Shown: positions 1 through 9,845, numbered from the stretch's first letter. The stretch: DNA of 64,000 bases from Paenibacillus endophyticus (GCF_014192395.1 NZ_JACHXW010000027.1:25202-89201); one strand, 5' to 3'. Numbers and translations are program-made. The notes: a model not told the origin generated them from the letters alone.

Positions 1-612
1 CAAGCTTCCCGTGTTTCCTAATACGGTTACCGTTGCATTTTGCTCGTACGGATTGCTATCCGTTGGCACGGTTCCTCCCGTGCTGCCATTGCCGTTGTAC
101 GTTACGGTGTATGTCGGGTTGGCCTTCCACTGCGCGTACAGCGTCACGTTCGCCGCTCCCATGCCGAACGTTGCATTTGCCGCATAGGGTGTTCCTGTTC
201 CGTTGGCCGCCGTGTTCCAGCCTGTGAAGGTGTTGCCCGTCTTCACCAAGCTTCCCGTGTTTCCTAATACGGTTACCGTTGCGCTTTGCTCGTACGGATT
301 GCTATCCGTTGGCACGGTTCCTCCCGTGCTGCCATTGCCGTTGTACGTTACGGTGTATGTCGGGTTGGCCTTCCACTGCGCGTACAGCGTCACGTTCGCC
401 GCTCCCATGCCGAACGTTGCATTTGCCGCATAGGGTGTTCCTGTTCCGTTGGCCGCCGTGTTCCAGCCTGTGAAGGTGTTGCCCGTCTTCACCAAGCTTC
501 CCGTGTTTCCTAATACGGTTACTGTTGCGCTTTGCTCGTACGGATTACTATCCGTTGGCACGGTTCCTCCCGTGCTGCCATTGCCGTTATAGGTTACGCT
601 GTATGTCGGGAG
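1..612. repeat. 246-bp tandem repeats encoding InlB-type repeats
   Basis: Two full units and a partial one repeat with an exact 246-bp period (82 codons). The first two differ at only a few positions, for example a single base near 50 versus 296. The array enters from the left window edge, so the true copy number is unknown. The near-identity implies recent duplication or gene conversion. Confidence 0.95.
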
Positions 613-1575
613 ATCAATGTTTTGAAATATGTCTCCTCTGTTACCTACCGCGATAAACGTGCCGTTGCCGTAGGTGACGCCATTAAGAGACCCGTACGCA
701 CTCTCATAGCTTTTCGTCCAACTCACTAAGTCACTGGAGGTATAGATAGAATTAAATGATCCCACACCCACATACGTACCATTTCCGTAGGAGACACTAT
801 GAAGGACTCCAGAATTTACCGACTCACATGCCACGCAGATAATACCCGACGTGGTGATCATACTCCAGCTCACTCCGTCAACGGAGGTCAATATCGTTTT
901 TCCGTTTACTGCCCAGGACACAAACTTACCATTTAGGTATTTGACGCCTTTAAGATCTGCCGCAGTGCCCGAATTTCGGCTCGTCCAGCTCACTCCGTCA
1001 CTAGAGGTCAGTATCGTTCCATTTTGCCCCACCGCCACAAACTTTTGGTTGCCGTAGGTGACGCCCTTAAGTACTGACGTGGTGCTTACATTGCGATTCG
1101 TCCATAAGTCCGGCGTCTCGCTCGTCGTAGAGGTGTATATGGCTCCTGTATTTCCAGCAACTATGTTCCCTACCGCCACATAAAGGCCGTTGCCGTAACT
1201 AACGCCCCAAAGGGATAAATAATTATTGAGGGTATGGCCCGTTTTCCAGATCACTCCGTCACTAGAGGACGATGCAAGTCCAGCTCTAGTCACAGCCACA
1301 AACTGGCCATTGTCGCAACTGATACTAGAAAGCTTGAGTGTATTTTCCGGTTGGTAATACGTCCAACTCGCTCCGTCACTCGAGGTTAAGATGCCTCCCT
1401 CATCAGTCACCGCCATAAACTTGCCGTTACCGTAGCAGACGTCCTGATTACTGGTAAGAAGGTTATCAGGTTTCTGATTAACCCAATGATCAGTAGAAGC
1501 AGCACTAGCAAAAGTGGGGATCATCCCCAATAGAATAATTAATGCCATTACTAAAGAAATCCAACGTTTGTTCAT
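1..1575 (-). CDS. Secreted propeller-like / InlB B-repeat surface protein (3' end beyond window)
   Basis: Reading the minus strand from ATG at 1575 gives 525 uninterrupted codons to the window edge, so the C-terminus is missing. Residues 1-25 form a signal peptide ending ASA. Residues about 45-320 hold seven copies of a motif like YGNGxFVAVGxxGxI followed by TSSDGxSW, which suggests a seven-bladed beta-propeller resembling BNR/WD-type folds. From about residue 321 come 82-residue repeats of the Listeria-Bacteroides (InlB B, Flg_new) type, with YTVTYNGNG, GYTFTGW-like TFTGWNTAANGTGT and VTLYAQW cores. Exported, probably cell-surface or adhesive; the ligand is unknown. The DNA repeats are almost identical, so copy number may vary between strains. 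Family assignment rests on motif recognition only. Confidence 0.85.
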   Translation of the reverse strand, partial: MNKRWISLVMALIILLGMIPTFASAASTDHWVNQKPDNLLTSNQDVCYGNGKFMAVTDEGGILTSSDGASWTYYQPENTLKLSSISCDNGQFVAVTRAGLASSSSDGVIWKTGHTLNNYLSLWGVSYGNGLYVAVGNIVAGNTGAIYTSTTSETPDLWTNRNVSTTSVLKGVTYGNQKFVAVGQNGTILTSSDGVSWTSRNSGTAADLKGVKYLNGKFVSWAVNGKTILTSVDGVSWSMITTSGIICVACESVNSGVLHSVSYGNGTYVGVGSFNSIYTSSDLVSWTKSYESAYGSLNGVTYGNGTFIAVGNRGDIFQNIDLPTYSVTYNGNGSTGGTVPTDSNPYEQSATVTVLGNTGSLVKTGNTFTGWNTAANGTGTPYAANATFGMGAANVTLYAQWKANPTYTVTYNGNGSTGGTVPTDSNPYEQSATVTVLGNTGSLVKTGNTFTGWNTAANGTGTPYAANATFGMGAANVTLYAQWKANPTYTVTYNGNGSTGGTVPTDSNPYEQNATVTVLGNTGSL

Positions 1576-1633
1576 AAATTGTTTCACTCACCTTTGTCTA
1601 GATTCGACATTCTCCTCTACTATAAATTAAAAT

Positions 1634-1670
1634 AAACAAAATAGAACCTACCCGCCTGGGGTAGGTTTTT
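1634..1670 (-). terminator. Terminator after the LuxR/MalT-like gene
   Basis: Nine-base arms AACCTACCC (1645-1653) and GGGTAGGTT (1659-1667) enclose a short loop. On the minus strand the stem is followed by CTATTTTGTTT, about 35 nt after the stop of the LuxR-type gene. The plus side also has a short T run, so it may work in both directions. Confidence 0.75.
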
Positions 1671-1700
1671 AAAAACAGGATAGGCATTTTAACCACGTCT

Positions 1701-4232
1701 CTATAATTGCTTTGCAATTTCCAATGCTTGTTTACGATTGTTTACTTCAAGCTTTTTGTAGATGTTTTTAATATGAAATTTCACGGTATCTACCGTAATA
1801 TTCAGACGCTCGGCAATTTCCTTGTTCATCAATCTATCCCTGATTAGCAGCAAAATTGTATACTCCTGCACTGTCAGTATTCCTTTCGGTGATTGATCGG
1901 CCTCTGGTGTATCATTCATAGCACGCAACAGTTGCTTTACATAGGAACCCGAAGAAGAATTGCTGTCTTGCTGAACCTTTGAATAAGCGTTAAGCATCTC
2001 CTCCATGACAAAACCCTCGTCAATAAAACTACGAATATATCCATCTGGCTTGGCCAAATCCAAAGCAGTGCCCAATGGAATGAGCGCAGCCTCCGTTTGA
2101 CCCGAATGCCATAGCGTCACACTTTGCACAATTAATACTTTTGTGTGATCACGGAGACAGTCTCCCTTACACACCAATAGATATAATCTTTCTAACAGGT
2201 ATAGCGCTTCTTCTATTCGTTCGCACGCCGTAAGCACTCTAGCCAAAATCAGATGCTCTGCCATAAGATTCAATGAAACCTCATCCGTGTGCGTAAGACC
2301 ACACCTTTGCAACCAATCAAGCGCATCTTGGAGCGAGCCTTGCCGCAAAGATAGATAAGCTTGTTCCGTTTCGATTTTCTCAATAAATAAAGCATAATCG
2401 GGTGAATCAATTTTCGACTTCAATTGCACCAATAGTTCGGACGCTCGCTTTGGATTTCCTTTGGCTTGCTCAATCCGCGATGCAGCGATGCCCAATTGGA
2501 TCATAATTCGTGCAAGAGGCTGTTGGTCTATGCGCCCCAATGACAGACCGAAGTAAAATTCTGCCTCCTCCAACCGATTCCACTCATACAGCAAATGGAT
2601 ATATGCCAAGTACATATATCCAATAAAAGGATAATTTTTTTTATACTCCCATACTTTAATCCATTTCAAAATGAAGTCTTCCGCCGCATACAGATCTTTG
2701 ATTAAAGTTAATTGATCATAATTCCTACTATACCCTTCATACCGGTTTACCCCCATCACCTGAAAGTAGCTTCCTTCCGGCATATATCGTTCTGTAAGGG
2801 CCAAATAATCCGATGCTCGCACAAAGTCATTTTGGATATAAGAGGCCATACCACAATAGAAATAGATATTACCCATAACCTTGTTCCAGTCTACATCGGG
2901 TAATTTCCCTTGCAGTGCTTCAAACCGATCTTTGGTTTGCTCCATTCTCTGAAAAGCGGCTTCCCACTTACCTCCTAGCATCATTACGGCTATATAAAAC
3001 ATTTCGATCATTGGCTTCTCCGCAAAGGAGCTTTCAGGTAAAACAGTTACCCACCTCATCAACGCAGCACTCTTCGATTGCATCAAGGCTGGGGGATTTT
3101 TCTCGATCAAACGAATAACATCCGCAAACTGTTGGCCTTCTAAATAATGCTCCACCGCCTCTTCATCAAACCCATGCTTTTCCAACCAATTCGCAGCGCG
3201 GATGTGCACTTGAATCCATTTGTCCGAATCCGTTCTGGACCCTAACTGTCGCAAGAAATCGGAAAGCAAATGGTGATATCGATACCAATTCCGCTCCTCG
3301 TCTAAGGGTATAATGAATAAATTCAGCTGCTCCAGTCTCTCCAATTGCTCTTGACTGTTCATTTGACCCGTTACTGCCTGGCATAAAGAATGGTTCATTC
3401 TACTTAAAATGGACGTTTCCAATAAAAAGGACCGCATGGTTTCCGACTGATGCAGGAACACTTCTTCCAACAAGTAATCGGATATATGATGCTGTTGACC
3501 CGAAAATTGCTGAATGGACTGCTTTATATTAGTACTGCGTTTCAGAGAGATTGCCGCCAGCTGCAATCCACTCACCCAACCCTCAGTTTGATGGAACAGC
3601 TCGGTTACTTGCCGTTTCGTTAGCGATAAATCCGTCGTATCTCGAAAAAATACAAACCCCTCTTCCAGTTCAAAGCGCAAATCCTTCATTTGGATATACT
3701 GTATTTCGCCCTTCGCCAGAAGTCTGGTAGTAGGAATCGGCAAATCGGTACGGCTAACGATATAAAGATGAATATGTGGAGGGAAATGTTCCAGTAGGTA
3801 GCTCAATGATTGGTGAATATCGGGGAGTTCAATGAAATGATAATCGTCGAGTATGATTACCAGTTCACCGGTTATATGATTCAATTCATTCAAAAGTTCC
3901 TTAATCATAGGCTCTGAAGATTCCGAAGGTCCTTTCTCAAGAAGACACCCAATCGTTTGGCCAAAGCCAGGGATTCTCTCCTGAATGGAGGCCGTTACGC
4001 AACTCCAAAATGAAATCCACTCATTATCATGCTTATCTAAAGAGACCCACGCAACAAGCGCGCTGCATTGTTTCACCCATTCACATAAAGCTGTTGTCTT
4101 TCCATAACCAGCCTGCGCGGAAACAAGCGTCAGCTTGGTTTCCATCCCCTCGTTAAGCTTGCGCATCAGCTTTGGACGGGGTACCAAAGTATTTCGTATA
4201 TGGGGGATCTGAAATTTTGCACTTACAATCAC
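1701..4232 (-). CDS. MalT-like LuxR-family transcriptional activator (STAND ATPase)
   Basis: The protein is about 843 residues, the usual size for MalT-type regulators. The N-terminal NTPase has a Walker A motif AQAGYGKTT (about residue 40) and a Walker B-like LVIILDDYHF (about residue 125). A helical repeat middle follows, then a C-terminal LuxR helix-turn-helix with NKEIAERLNITVDTVKFH and a typical LTVQEYTILLLI lead-in. The family integrates an inducer and ATP to activate transcription; the inducer cannot be told here. An in-frame GTG lies at 4247, but GGAGG sits 8 nt before the GTG at 4232, which I chose as start. It stands alone, convergent with nothing, next to the decayed 4.4-6.3 kb patch. 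Confidence 0.9.
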   Translation of the reverse strand: MIVSAKFQIPHIRNTLVPRPKLMRKLNEGMETKLTLVSAQAGYGKTTALCEWVKQCSALVAWVSLDKHDNEWISFWSCVTASIQERIPGFGQTIGCLLEKGPSESSEPMIKELLNELNHITGELVIILDDYHFIELPDIHQSLSYLLEHFPPHIHLYIVSRTDLPIPTTRLLAKGEIQYIQMKDLRFELEEGFVFFRDTTDLSLTKRQVTELFHQTEGWVSGLQLAAISLKRSTNIKQSIQQFSGQQHHISDYLLEEVFLHQSETMRSFLLETSILSRMNHSLCQAVTGQMNSQEQLERLEQLNLFIIPLDEERNWYRYHHLLSDFLRQLGSRTDSDKWIQVHIRAANWLEKHGFDEEAVEHYLEGQQFADVIRLIEKNPPALMQSKSAALMRWVTVLPESSFAEKPMIEMFYIAVMMLGGKWEAAFQRMEQTKDRFEALQGKLPDVDWNKVMGNIYFYCGMASYIQNDFVRASDYLALTERYMPEGSYFQVMGVNRYEGYSRNYDQLTLIKDLYAAEDFILKWIKVWEYKKNYPFIGYMYLAYIHLLYEWNRLEEAEFYFGLSLGRIDQQPLARIMIQLGIAASRIEQAKGNPKRASELLVQLKSKIDSPDYALFIEKIETEQAYLSLRQGSLQDALDWLQRCGLTHTDEVSLNLMAEHLILARVLTACERIEEALYLLERLYLLVCKGDCLRDHTKVLIVQSVTLWHSGQTEAALIPLGTALDLAKPDGYIRSFIDEGFVMEEMLNAYSKVQQDSNSSSGSYVKQLLRAMNDTPEADQSPKGILTVQEYTILLLIRDRLMNKEIAERLNITVDTVKFHIKNIYKKLEVNNRKQALEIAKQL

Positions 4233-4418
4233 TGTTGATTCCTCCACAAAAAAGCTCTAAATTAATAACTCAACTTTCGCAACGCGAAATTGGCTTGAAT
4301 TCCTTGTGGCTGTAGGGATAAATCGTGTTTTTTCATTCTCTAGACAAAAAAGTGCCTTCTTCGTTTTGTATCGTGGGAGTGACTAGCAACCATGCAAACA
4401 AAGAAAGGTGTGTAATCT

Positions 4419-4757
4419 ATGGTACACCATCGTTCCCTGTCTGACCAGTCTCGTTTTTCGACTGTTTTTACTTCTTTGAAAGTCGGCAAACTGCTTCTGG
4501 CGGCTGGCATTCACTAGTCTTTTGGCCTCTCAGCGCTCGCTGTCTTTCAGCTGCTATTCTCGCTTGTCTTTGAGGGGAAGAATTGGTCTCGACTGCTGGA
4601 AAGTGGCCGAGGCGGCTCATTGCCAGGCAAAGATGTGGTCTATCGTTTTCTAAATCATCCCAGTTTTGCGTTGCGTGCCTTTCTTCATTCGTTTAGTTTG
4701 ACGATAGTCCGGCAGTTTTCCTCACTTACGAGAGTGACGTCATCTTCTGCTTCATGA
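4419..4757 (+). pseudogene. IS4-like transposase N-terminal relic
   Basis: One frame from ATG at 4419 reads MVHHRSLSDQSRFSTVF, then hits TAG at 4515-4517, then continues as a convincing IS4-type transposase N-terminus (FQLLFSLVFEGKNW, LPGKDVVYRFLNHP) to TGA at 4755. The catalytic DDE region is absent, so the element is dead: it has both a nonsense mutation and a truncation. No terminal inverted repeats were found. The rest of the 4248-4860 gap shows no other recognisable gene. Assignment to the IS4 superfamily is from motif memory. Confidence 0.75.
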
Positions 4758-4860
4758 GAATCGCCCAACCTTTAATAGGCAGTTAAATAAACGGCATTGG
4801 CCTATCGTCCAACCAATTGTCTAAATGCTTCCTTACCTCCCTGAACCGAAGCCTACTGTC

Positions 4861-5110
4861 TTACCAATATATTGTCTTCTGGTCATGTTTCACCTCTGGA
4901 AAGCCGCTTCTCTTATATAGACGGTTCTTTGGATCAATTACAGTCAGAATAGATTCACAATTTCTATAATCAATGTTACCTTTTGTATTTTCTGCGAACC
5001 GTAGAGTGTAAACGTCAGACTTACCTTTGCCTAATGGAATGGATTTTCCATAGATTCGCTTTACTTTACCATTAATAATTTGGAACACGTAATCATATCG
5101 ATATCCACAT
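4861..5110 (-). pseudogene. Small unknown gene, probably frameshifted near its start
   Basis: A 75-residue frame runs from GTG at 5088 (FQIINGKVKRIYGKSIPLGK) to the stop at 4861. The only good ribosome-binding site, GAGAGGAAAT, is placed for ATG at 5110, whose frame ends after five codons (MWISI then TGA). A single-base shift would join the two frames. I do not recognise the family. It lies downstream of the 5147-5626 gene on the same strand. It could instead start weakly at the GTG. Confidence 0.5.
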
Positions 5111-5146
5111 ATTTTATTTCCTCTCTATTAATAAAGAAATCCATTA

Positions 5147-5626
5147 TCATGCCGCAATGAGCCCTTTTACTTTTGATTCAAAAATATCCCATTTTGTATC
5201 ATACCCTACTCCATAGTTCCACCCGCTTGATCGGAGCTTCTCTCCTAAATAGATGTAATCAGTTCGTTGCTTATTGGTTAGGCTACCCTCTAAGTTTTCG
5301 TCACCAACCTTGTACCCTTTTAAATAATTATGTAGATTCCAAAGAATTTCTTCCTTATCATCGTCTTTTTCCATTCCAATGTGTAAGATAACTGAATCAA
5401 TCGCATCATCTAATTTTTGAATAACAAGAGGTTCGTTATCCCAATTATTATCTATTTGATACTTTATCGTCGCTTCTAATTGGGTTAAGTCTCGGTAAAT
5501 GTACGCATTTAATAGCTCATATTTCAATGCTTGATTTCTGCTCATACGTTTTTGACTCGCAAATAAAGCACCATTACATAATACTGATACTACTAAGATT
5601 ACTTTTATCCAGTCTTCCTTCCTCAT
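5147..5626 (-). CDS. Hypothetical protein with one N-terminal membrane segment
   Basis: 159 residues with ribosome-binding site GGAGGAAAG before ATG at 5626. Residues 7-24 (WIKVILVVSVLCNGALFA) are hydrophobic and look like a signal anchor. The rest is charged, mostly helical and likely extracytoplasmic. No family is recognised and no catalytic motif is visible. It is flanked on both sides by decayed genes, so it may be a remnant accessory gene, though its own frame is intact. Confidence 0.65.
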   Translation of the reverse strand: MRKEDWIKVILVVSVLCNGALFASQKRMSRNQALKYELLNAYIYRDLTQLEATIKYQIDNNWDNEPLVIQKLDDAIDSVILHIGMEKDDDKEEILWNLHNYLKGYKVGDENLEGSLTNKQRTDYIYLGEKLRSSGWNYGVGYDTKWDIFESKVKGLIAA

Positions 5627-5706
5627 GCTTTCTTTCCTCCAATCCTACCTTCTTATTAAGTTAACCTCTTTGACATTCGGATCATAGTGTTGCTGTTAAT
5701 GCATGA

Positions 5707-5818
5707 CTATTTACAAACCAAGCGTCCTTTCATGTCCTCATAGCCTGTTGGGCAGCTTAATTCGTCCATTAAAAAACGATATCGTCAATGTCTTCCTTAG
5801 TACAGTCCGTTAGCGCGA
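5707..5818 (-). pseudogene. Short decayed coding remnant
   Basis: Two minus-strand frames meet here: TKEDIDDIVF ends in TAA, and one frame over MDELSCPTGYEDMKGRLVCK ends in TAG at 5707-5709. Together they look like the C-terminus of one small frameshifted protein of unknown family. There is no start site or other support. Confidence 0.3.
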
Positions 5819-5819
5819 A

Positions 5820-6280
5820 TTAAAGTTTATATACTTTATATTGGCCATTATCTGATGAGAATTTTAAAATATTCCCATCTTCCGGTACCCCCTCAAAATA
5901 AGCTCCAATACAACCAGTTGTACACCTGTGTCCAGACAATAAGATATTTATCTCTCTTGCGCCATATTTGTTTTTAAGTTCATGCATAAATTCAAAAACT
6001 CTTTTTATGAACCTAGGGATCTGTTCAACTCCTTTATACACGCTAGAATCAGGAACTGCTCCAACCATTTTCACTTCGACTTTTTTTAATCTATCAGCTT
6101 CACCTAAATCAAAAACATCAAGTCTCGTATCAATGATAGCTCTTTATACCTTATCCCATTAAAATCTGCTAAGTGCCATTTGTTCGTATCCATTTAATAG
6201 AATCATGCACCAATTGTGAAAATGGTCTTTCGAAACTAACGTTTGTTGACTATAGTATCAAGTTTGTTATCTAGAAGCAT
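5820..6280 (-). pseudogene. Multiply frameshifted gene of unknown function
   Basis: AGGAGG precedes ATG at 6280 (MLLDNKLDTIVNKR, then TAG). Peptide continues in another frame (NVSFERPFSQLVHDSIKWIR), then a third (NKWHLADFNGIRYKEL from about 6190), then a fourth (IIDTRLDVFDLGEADRLKKV) through to the stop at 5820. The last frame alone gives the 84-residue piece that starts KMVGAVPDSS and holds a HRCTTGCIGAYF segment. At least three frameshifts are needed to rebuild an approximately 155-residue protein, so it is almost surely dead. The family is not recognised. Confidence 0.6.
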
Positions 6281-6352
6281 CGAATCCTCCTGCTATACAA
6301 TGAACTCAACAAGAGCAATACAACCGAGACAACACCGAAAGGAGCGAAAGGC

Positions 6353-7309
6353 ATGAAATCGACAGTTGAGCTTCAAGATAAAAGAAAGCGCTTACGAATT
6401 CGTTGGCACAAGCAGGATACGGAACTGACTCTTTTGGCATTGCCTACGACGATATGGTACATCCTCTTTTGTTTCTTACCTATGTTCGGGATCATTATTG
6501 CCTTCAAAAACTTCAGAATTAGCGGCGGGTTCTTGAGCAATGTATTCAATAGTCCTTGGGTAGGCTTCAAAAACTTCGAGTTCTTATTTAAGTCGAATGA
6601 CGCTTGGATTATTATTCGAAACACCATTGGATACAACATTATTTTTATCGTGCTAGGTATTGTTCTGCCCGTCCTACTCGCTATTATGATTGGACTGCTC
6701 CACAGCCGCAAGGCGAGTAAAGTTTATCAGACGATGATGTTCCTCCCCTATTTCCTATCCTGGGTTGTCGTCTCTGCGGTAGGCTGGGCGTTCCTGAGCT
6801 TTGATAAAGGCATTCTCAATCAAATGCTCGTCAATATGGGTGGCGATCCTGTTAACTGGTATATGGAGCCGGCATACTGGCCCTATTTTCTCATTCTCTT
6901 AAATGTCTGGAAAGGCTTAGGCTATGGCATGGTCATCTATCTGGCAACCATCACAAGCCTTGATAGCACCTATTACGAAGCAGCTGTTATTGATGGCGCT
7001 TCCATTTGGCAGCAGACGCGATATATCACATTGCCAATGCTCAAACTCGTTATCGTCATGCTGTTCATTTTGGCGGTTGGACGTATATTCTATACCGATT
7101 TCGGCTTGTTCTATCAGGTGACGCGAGATTCCAACTCTTTGTTCAACGTGTCCACCACCATCGATGTCATGGTGTATAAACAACTGAAATCCGCTACCTT
7201 GGGGATGGCAGCTGCAGCCGCATTCGTGCAGTCGGTTCTGGGCTGTGCAACTATTCTAATCGCTAACTGGATTGTTCGCAAAATTGATCCGGATAGCGCG
7301 ATGATGTAA
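6353..7309 (+). CDS. Carbohydrate ABC transporter permease, LplB-like
   Basis: 318 residues with about six membrane segments, the first at residues 30-50. The EAA loop YEAAVIDGASIWQQTRYITL (208-227) is the contact site for the ATPase subunit. The LplB/YtcP branch imports sugars or oligosaccharides in Paenibacillaceae and usually borrows a shared MsmX-like ATPase; none is encoded here. AAAGGAG precedes the ATG by 8 nt. It is the first gene of the lpl-like operon, 12 nt before its partner. The substrate is unknown. Confidence 0.93.
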   Translation: MKSTVELQDKRKRLRIRWHKQDTELTLLALPTTIWYILFCFLPMFGIIIAFKNFRISGGFLSNVFNSPWVGFKNFEFLFKSNDAWIIIRNTIGYNIIFIVLGIVLPVLLAIMIGLLHSRKASKVYQTMMFLPYFLSWVVVSAVGWAFLSFDKGILNQMLVNMGGDPVNWYMEPAYWPYFLILLNVWKGLGYGMVIYLATITSLDSTYYEAAVIDGASIWQQTRYITLPMLKLVIVMLFILAVGRIFYTDFGLFYQVTRDSNSLFNVSTTIDVMVYKQLKSATLGMAAAAAFVQSVLGCATILIANWIVRKIDPDSAMM

Positions 7310-7321
7310 GGAGGTAACGCA

Positions 7322-8251
7322 ATGTCAACGAGAAAGACTTATGAAACAGGCCTTGAGAAATTCAACCGTACGAGCAACGTCGTAAACCTTTTTTTCAACC
7401 TGATATTTATCGTCTTGGCGCTGCTCTGCGTCATACCTGTAATCGTTGTTCTATCCATTTCATTCTCCAGTGAGGACTCCATACGGGAGACAGGGTATCA
7501 TCTGCTGCCCGTTGCTTTGTCAGGAGAAGCCTACGCCTATGTCATTAAGCAGGGAACGATGATTCTGCGGGCGCTCGGTGTATCTGCTCTTGTTACTGTG
7601 GTTGGTACTGTGCTCGGCGTATTGCTTACCACCTCTATGGGTTATGTGCTTTCTCGCCCAACTTACAAGCTCAATGGCTTTCTGACTTGGGTCGTGTTCA
7701 TCCCGATGATATTCAACGGCGGTCTCGTATCCAGCTACTTCATTAACACAAATTTATTAGGACTAAAGGACAGCGTCTGGGCGCTTATTCTGCCGCTGGC
7801 CGTCTCATCGTTCAACGTAATCATTTGTAAAACCTTTTTCAAAAGCACGATTCCCGATGGGCTGATTGAGTCTGCTGAAATAGATGGCGCTAGCCAGCTG
7901 CGAATCTTTTTTTCTATCATCTTGCCTATATCCTTGCCGGTCATTGCTACAATCGGGTTGTTCCTCTGCTTCTCTTATTGGAATGACTGGTTCCAATCGA
8001 TGCTGTACATCGACAACCAGAACCTCTACTCACTGCAGGCGCTCCTAAATAGCTTGATGAGCAACGTAGACGCGCTTGCCAAAAATGCTGCAAGCATGGG
8101 CGTTAGCTATGCCGTGCTAGTCGCAACAATGCCGAAGGAATCTGCACGTATGGCTGTTGCTATTATTATCGTTCTGCCTGTGGCCTTTGCCTATCCTTTC
8201 TTCCAGAAATATTTCATTTCCGGGCTGACGATTGGCGCTGTCAAAGGATAA
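7322..8251 (+). CDS. Carbohydrate ABC transporter permease, LplC-like
   Basis: 309 residues, six predicted membrane helices. The EAA motif IESAEIDGASQLRIFFSIIL lies at 182-201. TAAGGAGG of the upstream stop region serves as ribosome-binding site. It pairs with the LplB-like permease to form the membrane channel; the lipoprotein gene follows 87 nt later. CUT1-type family, substrate not determinable. Confidence 0.93.
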   Translation: MSTRKTYETGLEKFNRTSNVVNLFFNLIFIVLALLCVIPVIVVLSISFSSEDSIRETGYHLLPVALSGEAYAYVIKQGTMILRALGVSALVTVVGTVLGVLLTTSMGYVLSRPTYKLNGFLTWVVFIPMIFNGGLVSSYFINTNLLGLKDSVWALILPLAVSSFNVIICKTFFKSTIPDGLIESAEIDGASQLRIFFSIILPISLPVIATIGLFLCFSYWNDWFQSMLYIDNQNLYSLQALLNSLMSNVDALAKNAASMGVSYAVLVATMPKESARMAVAIIIVLPVAFAYPFFQKYFISGLTIGAVKG

Positions 8252-8338
8252 CCAACGAAATAAGCCAGGCTAGCTTGGTTTATGATAGATCACTTTACGC
8301 CTCGTACGGTGATACAACTTCAATAAGGGGGAAATGAA

Positions 8339-9841
8339 ATGAAGAAATCTTGGAAGCTCATCTCTATGCTCTGTACGCTCACACTGCTGGTGGCTGCTTT
8401 AGCAGCCTGCTCCGGCTCGAATTCACCAGCTGCAACAAATGCAGCTAATGCAACGAATGAAGCTACAGATGCACCAAAGGACACGGAGCCTAGCAAGGAT
8501 ATTCCGACGCTGGTCTGGTGGACCATCGGCGGCCAAGTGCCGAATAACTTCAGCAAAGCTATCGATGCCATGAATGCGTACACAGCCGAGAAAATTGGCG
8601 TGAAAATTGACATTAAAGTCGCCAGCTGGGGTGAATGGGATACCAAAATAAACACGATTGTGAATACGGGCGAGCCATTCGACATTATGTTCACAAACAG
8701 CGGCAAATACAGCAAACAAGTAGCTATGGGAGCTTTTGCCGACATCACTGATTTGGTTCAAAGCGAAACTCCTGATTTATACAAATTGATTCCTGAAAAG
8801 GTATGGGACGGCACGAAAATTGGCGGCAAATATTATTCCGTTCCTACCTATAAGGATTCTGCGCTAACGCAATATTGGGTATACGATGATAAATACGTGC
8901 AAAAATACAATATCGATATCAACAACATCAAAACACTGCAGGACCTTGATGCGCCTCTGCACAGCATAAAGGCTGGCGAAGGCAAGAGCTTCTACCCCAT
9001 GCCAATGACGCAAGGCGAAGGCTTGAACGGTTTCTTTAACAATTATGACGATCTAACGCTAGGCTTCTCACCCATTGGTGTAAAAACAGACGATGCGTCA
9101 CGCACGGTTGTCTCTGTTCTTGAGCAGCCTGATATTATGGCCGATTTGAAGCTCCTGCACCAATGGTATCAAGACGGCATCATCAATCCTGATGCTCCGA
9201 CTAAAACAGAGAGCGACAAAGGCAGACCATTCTTCGCAGCACAGGCATTCCCAGGCGCAGAAGTAAGCTGGCAAATCAATGATGCTGTTCAAAAGTATGA
9301 TATGGTTCAGCACTTCGGACCTATTTATACAACAAGTACGATCCAAGGCTCCCTGAACGCCATTTCTGCGAATTCGAAATACAAGAACGAAGCATTGAAG
9401 TACCTCGAATTAGTAAACACAGATCCAAAACTGCGCAATATGCTTGCATTCGGCGAACTGGACGTAGATTATAAAAATGTCGATGGCGAGAAGGTAATCG
9501 AGCGCACCTCCGATACTTGGCCGCTGGCTGCTTATTCTCAAGCTACATTCTTTAACCTAGCCGTTACCAAAGGTGCCCCTGAGGACCAATGGGATCAAGT
9601 TAAAAAGCTAAACGATGCAGCGACATCCTCCTCTCTACTGGGTTTCGCGCTGGACATCAGCAATCTTCAGACAGAAGTAGCGAATTGCCAATCCGTATGG
9701 GATAAATACAAATACGAACTCATTACAGGCGCATCCGATCCGGAGAAAGTGATTCCGAAGCTTACGGCTGAATTAAAGTCCGCTGGCATGGATACGATTA
9801 TGAAAGCGGCGCAAGAGCAAATTAATAGCTACTTCAAGTAA
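8339..9841 (+). CDS. Extracellular solute-binding lipoprotein, LplA-like
   Basis: 500 residues with a lipoprotein signal ending LAAC, Cys24. A low-complexity Ala/Thr/Asn linker (about 27-50) is followed by a family-1-type binding fold beginning PTLVWWTIGGQVP. It is anchored outside the membrane and delivers sugar to the two permeases encoded just upstream. AAGGGGGAAATGAA precedes the ATG. A second, similar binding protein is encoded after the two-component genes. The ligand is unknown. Confidence 0.92.
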   Translation: MKKSWKLISMLCTLTLLVAALAACSGSNSPAATNAANATNEATDAPKDTEPSKDIPTLVWWTIGGQVPNNFSKAIDAMNAYTAEKIGVKIDIKVASWGEWDTKINTIVNTGEPFDIMFTNSGKYSKQVAMGAFADITDLVQSETPDLYKLIPEKVWDGTKIGGKYYSVPTYKDSALTQYWVYDDKYVQKYNIDINNIKTLQDLDAPLHSIKAGEGKSFYPMPMTQGEGLNGFFNNYDDLTLGFSPIGVKTDDASRTVVSVLEQPDIMADLKLLHQWYQDGIINPDAPTKTESDKGRPFFAAQAFPGAEVSWQINDAVQKYDMVQHFGPIYTTSTIQGSLNAISANSKYKNEALKYLELVNTDPKLRNMLAFGELDVDYKNVDGEKVIERTSDTWPLAAYSQATFFNLAVTKGAPEDQWDQVKKLNDAATSSSLLGFALDISNLQTEVANCQSVWDKYKYELITGASDPEKVIPKLTAELKSAGMDTIMKAAQEQINSYFK

Positions 9842-9845
9842 GTTA

